A stretch of DNA of 64,000 bases, taken from Polyangiaceae bacterium (GTDB taxonomy: Bacteria; Myxococcota_A; Polyangia; Polyangiales; Polyangiaceae). Shown here piece by piece: positions 1 through 8,099 of this stretch. The notes beneath the pieces are model-generated. The model searched no databases, was not told the DNA's origin, and was given only the letters and a program-made list of their open reading frames with translations. How positions within the stretch are numbered: position 1 is the stretch's first letter; each line of letters starts with the position of its first letter. A program made the translations under genes and the position numbers. Where the stretch lies: assembly GCA_013361525.1 (NCBI GenBank), contig JABFXY010000002.1:1-64000 (forward strand), given 5' to 3'.

Positions 1-8
1 AAGGCCGG

Positions 9-32
9 GCCGAACGCCGAGCCGAACGCCGA
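9..32. repeat. Two tandem 12-bp units at the window edge
   Basis: GCCGAACGCCGA occurs twice back to back (9–20 and 21–32). The first 79 bases contain no gene I can support. The repeat may be the tail of a coding repeat that lies mostly outside the window, because one plus-strand frame reads through it to a stop at 81–83. Confidence 0.4.
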
Positions 33-79
33 AGTCTGGACAGCCCCTTCATTGTCACTTGGCCGCCCTCCGTGCGGAC

Positions 80-1354
80 TTAGCGACTCGCCAGCACCGT
101 ATCCAAACGTCTGCGCGCGTGTCGCTCGTGTTTCGCGTGAATCGATTCAATCCGGCTCGAGCCGAGGTATCCGGCGCGCCGGACGCACGGAGGTGCGTCC
201 TCCGCCTGATTGGCAATCGACGCTCTCCGAGCATCGTGGACGACATCTTTCGTTTCCGAGCCTCCCGTCGCGAGGGCCCAGGTCAAGATGCGCCAGCCGA
301 GCTCCGCGTGGCGTGCTTCGTCTCGCGCGATTCGCGCGTGAGCCCGTCGCGTCGCGGGATCGTCGGCGATTCGTGCCGAGCCCATGGCACGACCCGCCGC
401 GGCCCCTTCGCCCAGACAGCCGTCGACCCAGCTCTCGAGGGCCAACCGAGCAAGACCGTCGCGTCCGGGGATCGCGCGCCTCGCGGGCGCCGCGGGTAGG
501 ACGGGTCTTACGCGAACACCCGCATGACGTGACGCGACCTCGGCGCAGAGCTCCGCATGGAAAATCTCGTCGCGCGCCGCGTCGAGCGCCGCGCTTACGA
601 GTGTGTCCGGTGCGCCGTACGCGATGAGCTCGGCTGCGAGCTGGAGAAATGCGGGAACCGACGCGGCCTCCGCCTGCGCGGCGTTCGACCACACTTCCGC
701 CAAGAAGATGTCGTGCTCCGTCGCGCCACGAAGGCGCCGCCCCGCGACATCGATGTCATGGCGCCGTCGGGCCTTCGGCAGCTGTACGAGCCCGGCGTCG
801 TCCCTGAGGGGGCGACCGTCCGAGCAACCGGAGGGGTCGATCCAACCGAAGGTCGGCAACGCTCGAACCCCCGTTCCTACCGAATATTCGTCGAGCAGCC
901 ACTCGGCCCTCACGAACGCCGTCATGAAGATCGGGCTCTGCACCAAAAAGCCCGTATGGACCCCGAGCGATATTTCTCCATCGTAATGTCCAGCGAGGCC
1001 CAGCTCGCCCACGAAGCCCGGCATGGAATCGCCATCCGGCTCTCCACCTCCGTGGGCTGCCGCGACGAAGCGGAACGTGTCCGCATTGATCCCGCCGACT
1101 TGAAACAAGCCGCCGAGACCTTTGCGCCCGTCGGTTCCGCAGGGACTGGTTCGCCCGTCGAGAACCCCGAGGAAATGGCCCTCGAGGCCATATCCGACAC
1201 CGAGCCTTTCAGCACCGAACGTGAAGCTCACATAAAGGCCTGCTCCACCTCCGACCTCCTGGGCCTGAGCAGTATTCGGGAAAAGCGCGGCCGCCGCAGC
1301 GGCCACAGCTGCCAGCTCGAGGACGCGACGACGACGATTCGATGAATAAGCCAT
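80..1354 (-). CDS. Secreted protein: barrel-like N-terminal half fused to a ferritin-like domain
   Basis: 424 residues. The start has an arginine cluster and an Ala-rich hydrophobic stretch ending AQAQ near residue 32, a good signal peptide. Residues 35–175 are Gly/aromatic-rich with alternating hydrophobics, as in outer-membrane or surface β-domains. From about 210 the protein becomes helical and carries ferritin-like diiron motifs: E229, D-E-I-F-H (262–266), E316, and D-E-A-R-H (345–349). The family is known for four-helix bundles binding two metals; the role here (oxidation, oxygen sensing or metal storage) is unknown. Since the protein should be exported, the ferritin half would act in the envelope, which is unusual. 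Downstream of the small gene on the same strand, separated by 66 bases with an AT-rich direct repeat. Confidence 0.75.
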   Translation of the reverse strand: MAYSSNRRRRVLELAAVAAAAAALFPNTAQAQEVGGGAGLYVSFTFGAERLGVGYGLEGHFLGVLDGRTSPCGTDGRKGLGGLFQVGGINADTFRFVAAAHGGGEPDGDSMPGFVGELGLAGHYDGEISLGVHTGFLVQSPIFMTAFVRAEWLLDEYSVGTGVRALPTFGWIDPSGCSDGRPLRDDAGLVQLPKARRRHDIDVAGRRLRGATEHDIFLAEVWSNAAQAEAASVPAFLQLAAELIAYGAPDTLVSAALDAARDEIFHAELCAEVASRHAGVRVRPVLPAAPARRAIPGRDGLARLALESWVDGCLGEGAAAGRAMGSARIADDPATRRAHARIARDEARHAELGWRILTWALATGGSETKDVVHDARRASIANQAEDAPPCVRRAGYLGSSRIESIHAKHERHARRRLDTVLASR

Positions 1355-1366
1355 GGGCCGCGTACA

Positions 1367-1382
1367 GACAATTTTCGTGCCA
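1367..1382 (-). promoter_or_regulatory. Sigma-54-like promoter motif (weak)
   Basis: On the minus strand TGGCACG is followed after four bases by TTGTC. The −24 box is perfect; the −12 box has GT where GC is almost always found. The implied transcription start is only a base or two before the ATG at 1354, so the site is doubtful. Confidence 0.2.
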
Positions 1383-1415
1383 CTATCGACTAGCTATCGA
1401 TTAGTGATCGAATTG
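1383..1415. promoter_or_regulatory. Three imperfect 11-bp direct repeats, possible operator
   Basis: CTATCGACTAG (1383–1393), CTATCGATTAG (1394–1404) and TGATCGAATTG (1405–1415) lie head to tail, one helical turn apart. They are AT-rich against a GC-rich background and sit just upstream of the 80–1354 gene. The spacing suits cooperative binding by a regulator on one face of the DNA. No known regulator is recognised. Confidence 0.35.
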
Positions 1416-1420
1416 CATGT

Positions 1421-1888
1421 TTAGCCGGTAGGCGACTCTCGAAGATCCGCCGGCAACGCGGGCACACGCCGATGGAACCGCCCCACGAATCGCCGACCGG
1501 CCGCCTCCCAGCCGGCGATGTCGGCGTAGGCCTTCGTCATCGCCTTCCCGAGCACCAGATTCGTGACGTTGACCGCCATTTGGAGGAGCTTGGACCGAAC
1601 GAGAAGATGCGCTTCCACCTCGTTGGGATGGCGAGCGAGCCACCCGGTCATCTGCTCGCGGAAATCGGTCGTCATCTGGTTCGAATCCCAGGCATCTACC
1701 ATGTAGATGCAGCGACCGAATTTCCGAATCTGCTGCTCGCCGTGCTCGATGACGTAGGGGGCGAACTCGGTCAGCTGGACACCACGGCAGACGAAGGTGA
1801 TGAGGCCCTCCCCCCACTCCAGGGTAACGAGGCTTCCTCGTTGGTCGAAGTAGAGCCAGCTCGTTTCGTCGACCTTTCGTTTGATCAT
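1421..1888 (-). CDS. Conserved-looking small protein, STAS/SpoIIAA-like fold possible
   Basis: 155 residues, no signal peptide or membrane segment. The middle has alternating β and α stretches, including YMVDAWDSNQ followed by an amphipathic helix and then HLLVRSKLLQMAVNVTNL. This resembles the order of elements in SpoIIAA/STAS-like proteins, where the loop after a β-strand is the regulatory site. That is a guess from secondary-structure pattern only. The ATG at 1886–1888 keeps the gene clear of the divergent trehalose gene. Function unknown; it precedes the ferritin-like gene on the same strand and could be co-transcribed with it. Confidence 0.6.
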   Translation of the reverse strand: MIKRKVDETSWLYFDQRGSLVTLEWGEGLITFVCRGVQLTEFAPYVIEHGEQQIRKFGRCIYMVDAWDSNQMTTDFREQMTGWLARHPNEVEAHLLVRSKLLQMAVNVTNLVLGKAMTKAYADIAGWEAAGRRFVGRFHRRVPALPADLRESPTG

Positions 1889-1967
1889 CCGTGCCGTACC
1901 CGCGTGAACGCCACGCCCACGGTATCACATCGGGCGTCGTCGTCCGGTCAGTTCATTTGCGCCACAC

Positions 1968-1988
1968 TTTCCGCGCGCGGCGCGGAAA
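1968..1988. promoter_or_regulatory. Perfect 9-bp inverted repeat in a divergent promoter region
   Basis: TTTCCGCGC–GCG–GCGCGGAAA lies between the divergent genes at 1888 and 2129. It could be an operator for either gene or an mRNA hairpin. A terminator is less likely because the region is divergent. Confidence 0.35.
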
Positions 1989-2090
1989 AATCGGTGCGGC
2001 GAGCCATCGTTCTTTCCACGCCGTCGAGCCCGTCCGAACGGCCTCACGCGAACGTCGTGCGGCCGCGAGCCTCGCGCGGGCTCTCTCGGG

Positions 2091-2119
2091 TTGACAATCG
2101 TTTGTGCTCCAACCATCTT
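2091..2119 (+). promoter_or_regulatory. Candidate sigma-70 type promoter of the trehalose gene
   Basis: A perfect TTGACA (2091–2096) is followed after 17 bases by CATCTT (2114–2119), which matches TATAAT at three of six positions. Transcription would start about 2126, almost at the ATG (2129), implying a leaderless mRNA. This fits the absence of any Shine-Dalgarno sequence in front of that ATG. Confidence 0.35.
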
Positions 2120-2128
2120 TCGCCGGCA

Positions 2129-4378
2129 ATGCCGACCCAGCCTTCAGGATTCGAAGGCGGTGCAGGGGATCTTTCTTCGAGCCGTCTCATTCTCGTCTCC
2201 AATCGCCTCCCGATTTCGATCGTGGGCTCCGGAGAAGACGCGCAGCTCGTGCCCAGCTCGGGCGGGCTGGTGACGGGGCTTTCGGGCCCGCACGCCCGGC
2301 GAAACGGCTTATGGATTGGGTGGCCGGGGGATCTGTCGGTGTTCGACGAACGTGGCCGCAAAGCGGTCGACGAGCGTCTCTTCGCGATGCGCGCGGTGCC
2401 GGTCCATATCGAGGCGGCGGAGGCCAAGCGCTTCTACGAAGGGTTCTCGAACGGGGTCTTGTGGCCGCTGTTCCACTATTTGGTGGACCGCGTTCCGCCA
2501 CAGCCGCGCGGGTGGGACGACTACGTGCGCGTCAACGAGCGCTTCGCCGACGCCGTGGTGAAGCACGCCTCGGGCAACGATCGGATCTGGATCCACGACT
2601 ATCAGCTCATGCTCTTGCCGGGCATGCTCCGAGAACGGATGCCGGAGGCGCGCATCGGCTTCTTTTTGCACATTCCATTTCCGTCGAGCGAGGTGTTCCG
2701 CACCTTGCCTTGGCGCGAGCGGCTCCTCGAGGGGCTGCTCGGCGCGGACCTGATCGGCTTTCACACGTTTGCCTATCAAGGGCACTTCACGACGAGCCTC
2801 TTGCGCATCCTCGGCATCGAGCCGGAGGTCGATCGCGTTCATCATCATGGCCGCACCATTCGGCTCGGCGTCTTTCCGATGGGCATCGACGGCGATTCGT
2901 TCGCGAAGCTCGGGGCGGAGCCCGACGTCCTCGCCGAGGCGCGCGCCGTACGCGACGCATCGGGCGGCGCGAAGCTTCTGCTCGGGGTCGATCGGCTCGA
3001 CTACACGAAAGGGCTGTTGCGCCGCATGCTCGCCATCGAGCGCCTCCTCGAGCGGGAGCCGGAATGGCGCGGAAAGATCCGCTTCGTTCAGCTCTGCGTG
3101 CCCTCCCGGGAAAGCGTCGACGACTACAAATCGTTTCGCCGTGAGCTCGAGCAATGCGTCGGTCGCATCAATGGCAAATACGCGACGCTTCACGGACCCC
3201 CGGTGCATTATCTCTATCGCTCGGTGTCACAGTCGGAGCTCTGCGCGCTGTACCGCGCCGCCGACGTGATGCTCGTCACGCCGCTGCGGGACGGTATGAA
3301 CCTCGTCGCGAAGGAGTTCGTCGCGACGCGTACGGACGGCGACGGTGTCCTCGTTCTCAGCGAATTCGCCGGCGCCGCCAGCGAAATGGGTGAGGCCGTC
3401 CTGACGAATCCTTATGACGTCGAGGTGCTCGCGTCGTCGATCTCGCGGGCCCTCCAAATGCCCGAGACCGAGCGTCGCAGCCGCATGGCGGTGCTCCACG
3501 AGCGGGTGCGCTCGCGATCGGTACACGATTGGGTCGCCTCCTTCATGGCTGCGCTCGACGCGGAGACGCCGTCACCCAATGCAATCGATGTTCGCGCATG
3601 CCCGGTCGCGCTCGCGGACGCGCTGGAGATCCTCGGAGCCGCGCAGGACTTGGTGCTCCTGCTCGATTACGACGGCACCCTGGTCCCGTTCGCGCCGCTT
3701 CCCGAGCTCGCCGTTCCGCCGGCCTCCTTGCGTCTGCTCCTCGCAGAGCTGGCGACCCTACCGGCGACGTCGATCCACATCGTGAGCGGTCGGCCGATGG
3801 CCTTCCTCGAGCGCCATTTTTCGGATTTGCCGCTTCGATTGCACGCCGAGCACGCGCTTTGGTCGCGAGGGCCGGACGAGACGTGGAGCAGCGAGCTCAG
3901 CGTCTCCGACGGATGGAAGGAGCGCGTCCGACCGATCTTCGAGGAATACGTCGCCCGCACGCCGGGGTCGCTCCTCGAGGAGAAGACGGCGGGCTTTGCA
4001 TGGCATTATCGCCGAGCCGAGCCGGAGTTCGGCGTGATGCAGGCGCGGGAGCTGCGGGTTCACCTCGTGCAATCTCTCGCGCAGCAGCCGCTCGAGATCA
4101 TGACCGGCGACAAGGTCCTGGAGGTCCGCCTCCAAGGCGCGAGCAAGGCGCTCGCTGCTCGCGCCCTGTCCGCGGCGATCACGCGCCGCGCGACCATTGC
4201 AGCGTTCGGCGACGATCGAACGGATGAAGACCTGTTCGCGGCCCTCCCGTCGGGCACGCTCTCCTTTCATATCGGCGATCGGCCGACGCGCGCGACGCAC
4301 CGCCTTCGCGGACAAGAAGAGGTGATTTGGGTGCTCGAGCGCCTCCTCGCGATCCGGCGGCGCAGGCACACCGATTAG
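2129..4378 (+). CDS. otsAB: Fused trehalose-6-phosphate synthase/phosphatase
   Basis: 749 residues. The N-terminal ~480 residues are a GT20 glycosyltransferase (SNRLPIS near 24, [35 protein letters not shown]), which makes trehalose 6-phosphate from UDP-glucose and glucose 6-phosphate. The C-terminal ~240 residues are a HAD-type phosphatase: LLLDYDGT with nucleophile D513 and acid/base D515, and FGDDRTDED at 693–701. One polypeptide can therefore make free trehalose, an osmotic, drying and spore protectant. Most bacteria carry separate otsA and otsB; fused forms are known from some bacteria and from eukaryotes. The open frame extends upstream to 1472 but would then overlap the opposite gene, so the ATG at 2129, right before the conserved GT20 start, is preferred. 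No Shine-Dalgarno is visible. Confidence 0.93.
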   Translation: MPTQPSGFEGGAGDLSSSRLILVSNRLPISIVGSGEDAQLVPSSGGLVTGLSGPHARRNGLWIGWPGDLSVFDERGRKAVDERLFAMRAVPVHIEAAEAKRFYEGFSNGVLWPLFHYLVDRVPPQPRGWDDYVRVNERFADAVVKHASGNDRIWIHDYQLMLLPGMLRERMPEARIGFFLHIPFPSSEVFRTLPWRERLLEGLLGADLIGFHTFAYQGHFTTSLLRILGIEPEVDRVHHHGRTIRLGVFPMGIDGDSFAKLGAEPDVLAEARAVRDASGGAKLLLGVDRLDYTKGLLRRMLAIERLLEREPEWRGKIRFVQLCVPSRESVDDYKSFRRELEQCVGRINGKYATLHGPPVHYLYRSVSQSELCALYRAADVMLVTPLRDGMNLVAKEFVATRTDGDGVLVLSEFAGAASEMGEAVLTNPYDVEVLASSISRALQMPETERRSRMAVLHERVRSRSVHDWVASFMAALDAETPSPNAIDVRACPVALADALEILGAAQDLVLLLDYDGTLVPFAPLPELAVPPASLRLLLAELATLPATSIHIVSGRPMAFLERHFSDLPLRLHAEHALWSRGPDETWSSELSVSDGWKERVRPIFEEYVARTPGSLLEEKTAGFAWHYRRAEPEFGVMQARELRVHLVQSLAQQPLEIMTGDKVLEVRLQGASKALAARALSAAITRRATIAAFGDDRTDEDLFAALPSGTLSFHIGDRPTRATHRLRGQEEVIWVLERLLAIRRRRHTD

Positions 4379-4399
4379 GCAATACGTGATGAAGCTCAA

Positions 4400-4433
4400 T
4401 TGGCACGCCGGAAGCGATTGGCACGCCAAGAGC
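4400..4433 (+). promoter_or_regulatory. Two tandem sigma-54-like promoter motifs
   Basis: TTGGCACGCC occurs at 4400–4409 and again at 4418–4427. In each case GC follows at the exact −12 distance (4414–4415 and 4432–4433) with ten bases between GG and GC, so both look like −24/−12 promoters. They precede a small secreted-protein gene and a histidine kinase/sigma-54 activator pair, which suggests autoregulation by that activator. Confidence 0.45.
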
Positions 4434-4441
4434 AAACGGGC

Positions 4442-4723
4442 ATGGCTCGTCTTCGCTGGTTTTTCATCGCCTCGCTCGTCCTGTTCGGCACCTTCTGCGC
4501 AACCGCTCCTCGAAACATCGCTTGCACGACCGACGCGGAGTGCAGCTCGGTCGACCCCGATTACACCTATTGCTCGCAAAAACGCTGTGTCGAATGCCTC
4601 GGAGACGCGGGCTGCGGCTACGGCAACCGCTGTATGGACGGCCATTGCGAGCGCAAATGCAGCCACGTCCGTGATTGTCGCGCCGGAGAAGCGTGTGTGC
4701 GCGGGCGCTGCGAGCACGACTGA
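4442..4723 (+). CDS. Small Cys-rich secreted protein
   Basis: 93 residues from the ATG at 4442. The N-terminus MARLRWFFIASLVLFGTFC is a signal peptide or signal anchor; GTFC is a poor lipobox but lipidation cannot be excluded. The mature part has about a dozen cysteines in C-x5-C type spacing (CTTDAEC, CVECLGDAGC, CSHVRDC), like the Cys-rich modules of myxobacterial surface lipoproteins, so it should be disulfide-bonded outside the cytoplasm. An in-frame TTG at 4400 would add 14 charged residues but lies inside the promoter-like repeats. Ends 90 bases before the histidine kinase on the same strand, so it may supply a periplasmic signal partner to that kinase; this is inference from position. 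Confidence 0.6.
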   Translation: MARLRWFFIASLVLFGTFCATAPRNIACTTDAECSSVDPDYTYCSQKRCVECLGDAGCGYGNRCMDGHCERKCSHVRDCRAGEACVRGRCEHD

Positions 4724-4813
4724 GCGGCGTCGCATCCTGCAACGCACCGTCGCAATCTGCGATGGGCCCTCGTCCAGCGCGTTGCCCACCTTCGGATCTC
4801 GGGGCGCGTCACC

Positions 4814-6262
4814 ATGAAGCTCGCGTTTCGTTTCACCGTCGCCCTCGTCGCCGCGATGACGCTCGCCCTCGCGCTGAATGCGTACTTGCGGGTACGCCGA
4901 GAGGTCGTCCATTTCGATCAAAAGATCGCGAATCACGCGCGCGCGATGAGCCGCACGCTCGGGCCGTTCGTCGCCGAGACGTGGCGAGAGGAAGGCGTCG
5001 ATGCCGCTCGTGAGCTCGTCGAGAACGCCGGGGACGTCGACGACATCCGCGTTCGCCTGACCTTTCTCGACGGCGCGGCAGCGGACGCGCCGCGCCTGTC
5101 CGCCATCGAGAGGCAAGAGCTGCAGAGCGCAGGTTTCTTCATGAAGAAGCTCGAAGACGACGCCGGTGTCGGCACCGCCGTGACGTACGTGAGGTTGTCG
5201 TTGCCGACGCCGCGCCCCGTCGTTCTCGAGTTCTCGGAGCCGATGCAGGGAGAAAACGCGTTCGTCCGGCAGGCGGTTTTCTCGGCCGTCCTCACCGCGC
5301 TCGTCCTCGCGCTTCTTTGCGCGATGAGCACCATGATGCTGGGCGTGTTCTTCGTCGGCCGCCCGGTGCGTGCGCTCGTGGCGCAAGCAAGGCGGATCGG
5401 TGCAGGCGATTTTTCGGAGCCGCTGCGCCTTCGCCAGCGAGACGAGATCGGCGATCTCGCTCGCGAGTTCGACACGATGCGCGAGCGGCTCGCCCGGGCG
5501 CGCGACGAGCTGAAGGCCGCGACCGACGCGAAGCTCGCGGCGCTGGATCAGCTGCGCCACGTCGAGCGCGTGGCGACGGTCGGCAAGCTCGCGGCAGGCG
5601 TCGCGCACGAGCTGGGGACGCCGCTCCAGGTCGTGTCCGGATATGCCCGTCTCATCGCGGAAGACGACGACTCGGGGCGTGAAACGCGTGACAACGCCGG
5701 CGTCATTCACGAGCAGACGGTCCGGATGACGACGATCATTCGGCAGCTTCTCGACTTCGCTCGCCGCCGCTCGACCGAGCGTAGCCAGACGAACCTCGGC
5801 GATGTGCTCGACCGCGCGGTGCGGCTGCTCACGCCGGTGGCGGAGCGAGCCGGGGTCCGCATCGAAACCACGTTGTCCGATCAGGAGCCGTTTCGAGCTT
5901 TCGTCGATGCCGAGCAGATCATCCAGGTGCTCAGCAACCTCGTCGTGAACGCCGTGCAGGCGATGCCGCTCGGTGGGACGATCGTCGTCGGCATCGCGCG
6001 CGCGATGCGCGACGTCGATGGAAAGGTCGAGCCACACGTCCTCGTTTCCGTTCGCGACACCGGCATCGGCATGTCGCCGGACGTGCGAAACCACGTGTTC
6101 GAGCCGTTCTTCACGACGAAACCGACGGGACAAGGCACCGGCCTCGGGTTGAGCGTCGCGTACGGGATCGTCACGGATCTCGGCGGCCACTTCGAGGTGG
6201 AGAGCGAGCCCGATCGTGGCAGCACCTTCACGGTATGGCTGCCCGTGGGGGAGAAGCGATGA
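4814..6262 (+). CDS. Membrane sensor histidine kinase
   Basis: 482 residues. Membrane segments at about 5–25 and 155–180 flank a periplasmic sensor of roughly 130 residues with no recognised fold. A HAMP linker (FFVGRPVRALVAQARRIGAG) follows, then HisKA with phospho-acceptor H265 in GVAHELGTPL, then a HATPase with N box (NLVVNAVQAM), G1 (DTGIGM), F box (FEPFFTTK) and G2 (GTGLGL). All catalytic motifs are intact. The HE-x-GTPL form of the H box is typical of NtrB/ZraS-like kinases that partner sigma-54 activators. The stop overlaps the next gene by ATGA, so kinase and regulator are translated together. Confidence 0.93.
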   Translation: MKLAFRFTVALVAAMTLALALNAYLRVRREVVHFDQKIANHARAMSRTLGPFVAETWREEGVDAARELVENAGDVDDIRVRLTFLDGAAADAPRLSAIERQELQSAGFFMKKLEDDAGVGTAVTYVRLSLPTPRPVVLEFSEPMQGENAFVRQAVFSAVLTALVLALLCAMSTMMLGVFFVGRPVRALVAQARRIGAGDFSEPLRLRQRDEIGDLAREFDTMRERLARARDELKAATDAKLAALDQLRHVERVATVGKLAAGVAHELGTPLQVVSGYARLIAEDDDSGRETRDNAGVIHEQTVRMTTIIRQLLDFARRRSTERSQTNLGDVLDRAVRLLTPVAERAGVRIETTLSDQEPFRAFVDAEQIIQVLSNLVVNAVQAMPLGGTIVVGIARAMRDVDGKVEPHVLVSVRDTGIGMSPDVRNHVFEPFFTTKPTGQGTGLGLSVAYGIVTDLGGHFEVESEPDRGSTFTVWLPVGEKR

Positions 6263-7623
6263 GCGTGCAGGTCGTGGTCGTCGACGACGAGTCCCGCATG
6301 GGCGAGCTGCTCGGCAAATCCCTGCCGAAGCGGGGGTTCGACACGACGTCGTTCACGTGCGCCGAGGATGCGCTCGAGCACCTGCGCCTGCACGACGCCG
6401 ACGTGCTCTTGACGGATCTCAAGATGCCCGGAATCGACGGCATCGAGACCTGCCGGCGAGCGCTCGAGATTCGAGCGGATCTGCCGGTCGTCGTCGTCAC
6501 CGCGTTCGGAAGCCTCGCGAGCGCCGTCGAGGCGATCCGCGCGGGGGCTTACGACTTCGTCACGAAGCCGTTCGAGATCGACGCGCTCTGTCTGACGCTC
6601 ACACGCGCGGCCAAGCACCGCGAGCTTCGTGGCGAGGTTCGCCGCCTTCGCGAGGCGGTCTCGGCGGCGTCCGCACCGGACGGGATCCTCGGCGGAAGCG
6701 AGGCGATTCGAGAGGTCCACGACTTGATCGGCCGCATCGCGCCGACCGACGCGTCCGTGCTCGTCACGGGCGAAAGCGGCACCGGCAAGGAGCTCGTCGC
6801 ACGCGCCCTCTTTCGACAGAGCCAGCGAAACAACGCTCCGTTCATCACGGTGAACTGCGCGGCGCTTCCGGAGCCGCTGCTCGAGAGCGAGCTCTTCGGG
6901 CACAAGCGCGGCGCGTTCACCGACGCCCGCGCCGATCGTGAAGGCCTGTTCGTGAAGGCGCGCGGCGGGACGATCTTCCTCGACGAGATCGCGGATATGC
7001 CGCTCGGAATTCAGCCGAAGCTGCTCCGCGCGTTGCAAGAGCGGCGCGTGCGCGCCGTCGGCTCGGATGTCGAGATCGAGACCGACGTGCGCATCATCGC
7101 GGCGACGCATCAGGACATCGACACGAGGGTCGCGGACGGCCGGTTCCGGGAGGATCTGTTCTACCGCATCGACGTCGTCCGGATCGGCCTGCCGCCGCTC
7201 CGCGCGCGAGGAAACGACGTCCTGTTGCTCGCACAGAAGTTCCTCGGCCAGTTCGCGGCGGCACACCGCCGGCCCGTCGAACGTCTCTCACCCGGAGCGG
7301 CGGAAAAGCTCATCGCGTACGCATGGCCGGGCAACGTGCGCGAGCTCGCGAACTGCATGGAGCGATCGGTCGCGCTCGCTCGCTTCAACGAGATCGCCGT
7401 CGAGGACCTGCCCGAGCGGGTCCGCAATGCGGCTTCGCGCAAGCCCGTCGTCGAGGCACCCGGTGCGACCGACGAGATCCTCCCGCTGGCGGAGATCGAA
7501 CGTCGTTACGTGCTCGCGGTGTTGGACACCGTCTCCGGCAACAAGACCGAGGCGGCGCGCCTGCTCGGTTTGGATCGCGCGACGCTCTACCGATGGCTGG
7601 AGAAGTACGCCGCTGCTCGGTAG
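6259..7623 (+). CDS. Sigma-54-dependent response regulator (NtrC family)
   Basis: 454 residues from the ATG at 6259, which overlaps the kinase stop. Receiver domain 1–115: acidic pocket D9/D10, phospho-acceptor D53 (LLTDLKMPG), K103. AAA+ domain about 145–375: Walker A GESGTGKE at 171–178, sigma-54 contact loop at 218–223, Walker B GGTIFLDE at 236–243, and arginine-finger region FREDLFYRID. A Fis-type helix-turn-helix ends the protein (EAARLLGLDRATLYRW). The sigma-54 loop reads GAFTDA instead of GAFTGA. It should activate sigma-54 promoters when phosphorylated by the adjoining kinase; the motifs at 4400–4433 are natural candidate targets. Confidence 0.95.
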   Translation: MSVQVVVVDDESRMGELLGKSLPKRGFDTTSFTCAEDALEHLRLHDADVLLTDLKMPGIDGIETCRRALEIRADLPVVVVTAFGSLASAVEAIRAGAYDFVTKPFEIDALCLTLTRAAKHRELRGEVRRLREAVSAASAPDGILGGSEAIREVHDLIGRIAPTDASVLVTGESGTGKELVARALFRQSQRNNAPFITVNCAALPEPLLESELFGHKRGAFTDARADREGLFVKARGGTIFLDEIADMPLGIQPKLLRALQERRVRAVGSDVEIETDVRIIAATHQDIDTRVADGRFREDLFYRIDVVRIGLPPLRARGNDVLLLAQKFLGQFAAAHRRPVERLSPGAAEKLIAYAWPGNVRELANCMERSVALARFNEIAVEDLPERVRNAASRKPVVEAPGATDEILPLAEIERRYVLAVLDTVSGNKTEAARLLGLDRATLYRWLEKYAAAR

Positions 7624-7709
7624 ACCGTCGCAGAATGCGGCGCGTCGGATCGCGTTTGTTCGCGACAAACGTGGGCACACCCGTTGCTCGGTGGCCTGCC
7701 CGAGGAAAC

Positions 7710-7892
7710 GTGACCCGACCCATCGAGCGAGACCGAAAACGTCTGTTGGCTTGGCTGAGCGAGCTCCGCGGTGGTCGCGCGGCGTCTCGCTCCCACCCGG
7801 ACGCCGATCGCGAAGCCGGTGCGGCGAACGAGCGCGAATCGACGGCGTCGGACGAGCCGCCCCCCAGCGGGTGGGCTCGCGACCCGGCTTGA
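7710..7892 (+). CDS. Possible 60-residue hypothetical protein
   Basis: A GTG preceded by GAGGA opens a 60-codon frame that starts with a charged helix (TRPIERDRKRLLAWLSEL) and ends in a polar tail. It stops 8 bases before the large inverted repeat at 7901. The Shine-Dalgarno spacing is short, and there is no family I recognise. It is listed because it would otherwise be the only gene in a 476-base gap (7624–8099); it may be noise. Confidence 0.25.
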   Translation: MTRPIERDRKRLLAWLSELRGGRAASRSHPDADREAGAANERESTASDEPPPSGWARDPA

Positions 7893-7900
7893 ATCGAACA

Positions 7901-7990
7901 ACACCGCCGTGGAGAAGCGGGCGACCGAGGATGACGGCGCGATGGGCTGACGGTCGATTGCCTCGGTCGTCCACTTCTCCACGGCGGTGT
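7901..7990. repeat. Long inverted repeat: 30-bp arms, 30-base loop
   Basis: The arms at 7901–7930 and 7961–7990 are reverse complements at 28 of 30 positions. Of the two exceptions, one is a C·A mismatch and the other would be a G·U pair in RNA. No T-run follows. It sits between the sigma-54 regulator gene and a Ser/Thr kinase gene. It could be a strong bidirectional terminator, a small RNA, or a short mobile or REP-like element. Nothing inside the loop looks coding. Confidence 0.8.
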
Positions 7991-8099
7991 GAAGGCGACA
8001 TCGGGGTGGTGCTCGAAAACCCATGAACAGACGGCTCCCACCCTCGCACAAAAGCGCCTGCATCCTGCCTTCTTAGCCTCGTCTTGGTACACTGGCGGC

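Noticed and set aside
1472..2128. Upstream extension of the trehalose gene frame
   Set aside because: It overlaps the opposite gene at 1421–1888 and carries no GT20 similarity; the ATG at 2129 is next to the conserved start.
3758..6190. 810-codon minus-strand open frame across otsAB, the Cys-rich gene and the histidine kinase
   Set aside because: It runs antisense to three genes with clear motifs, has no recognisable domain and its composition is the Arg/His/Asp-rich type produced by shadows of GC-rich genes.
7587..8063. 158-codon minus-strand frame covering the inverted repeat
   Set aside because: It reads through both hairpin arms, has no recognisable domain and a low-complexity Arg/Ser composition.
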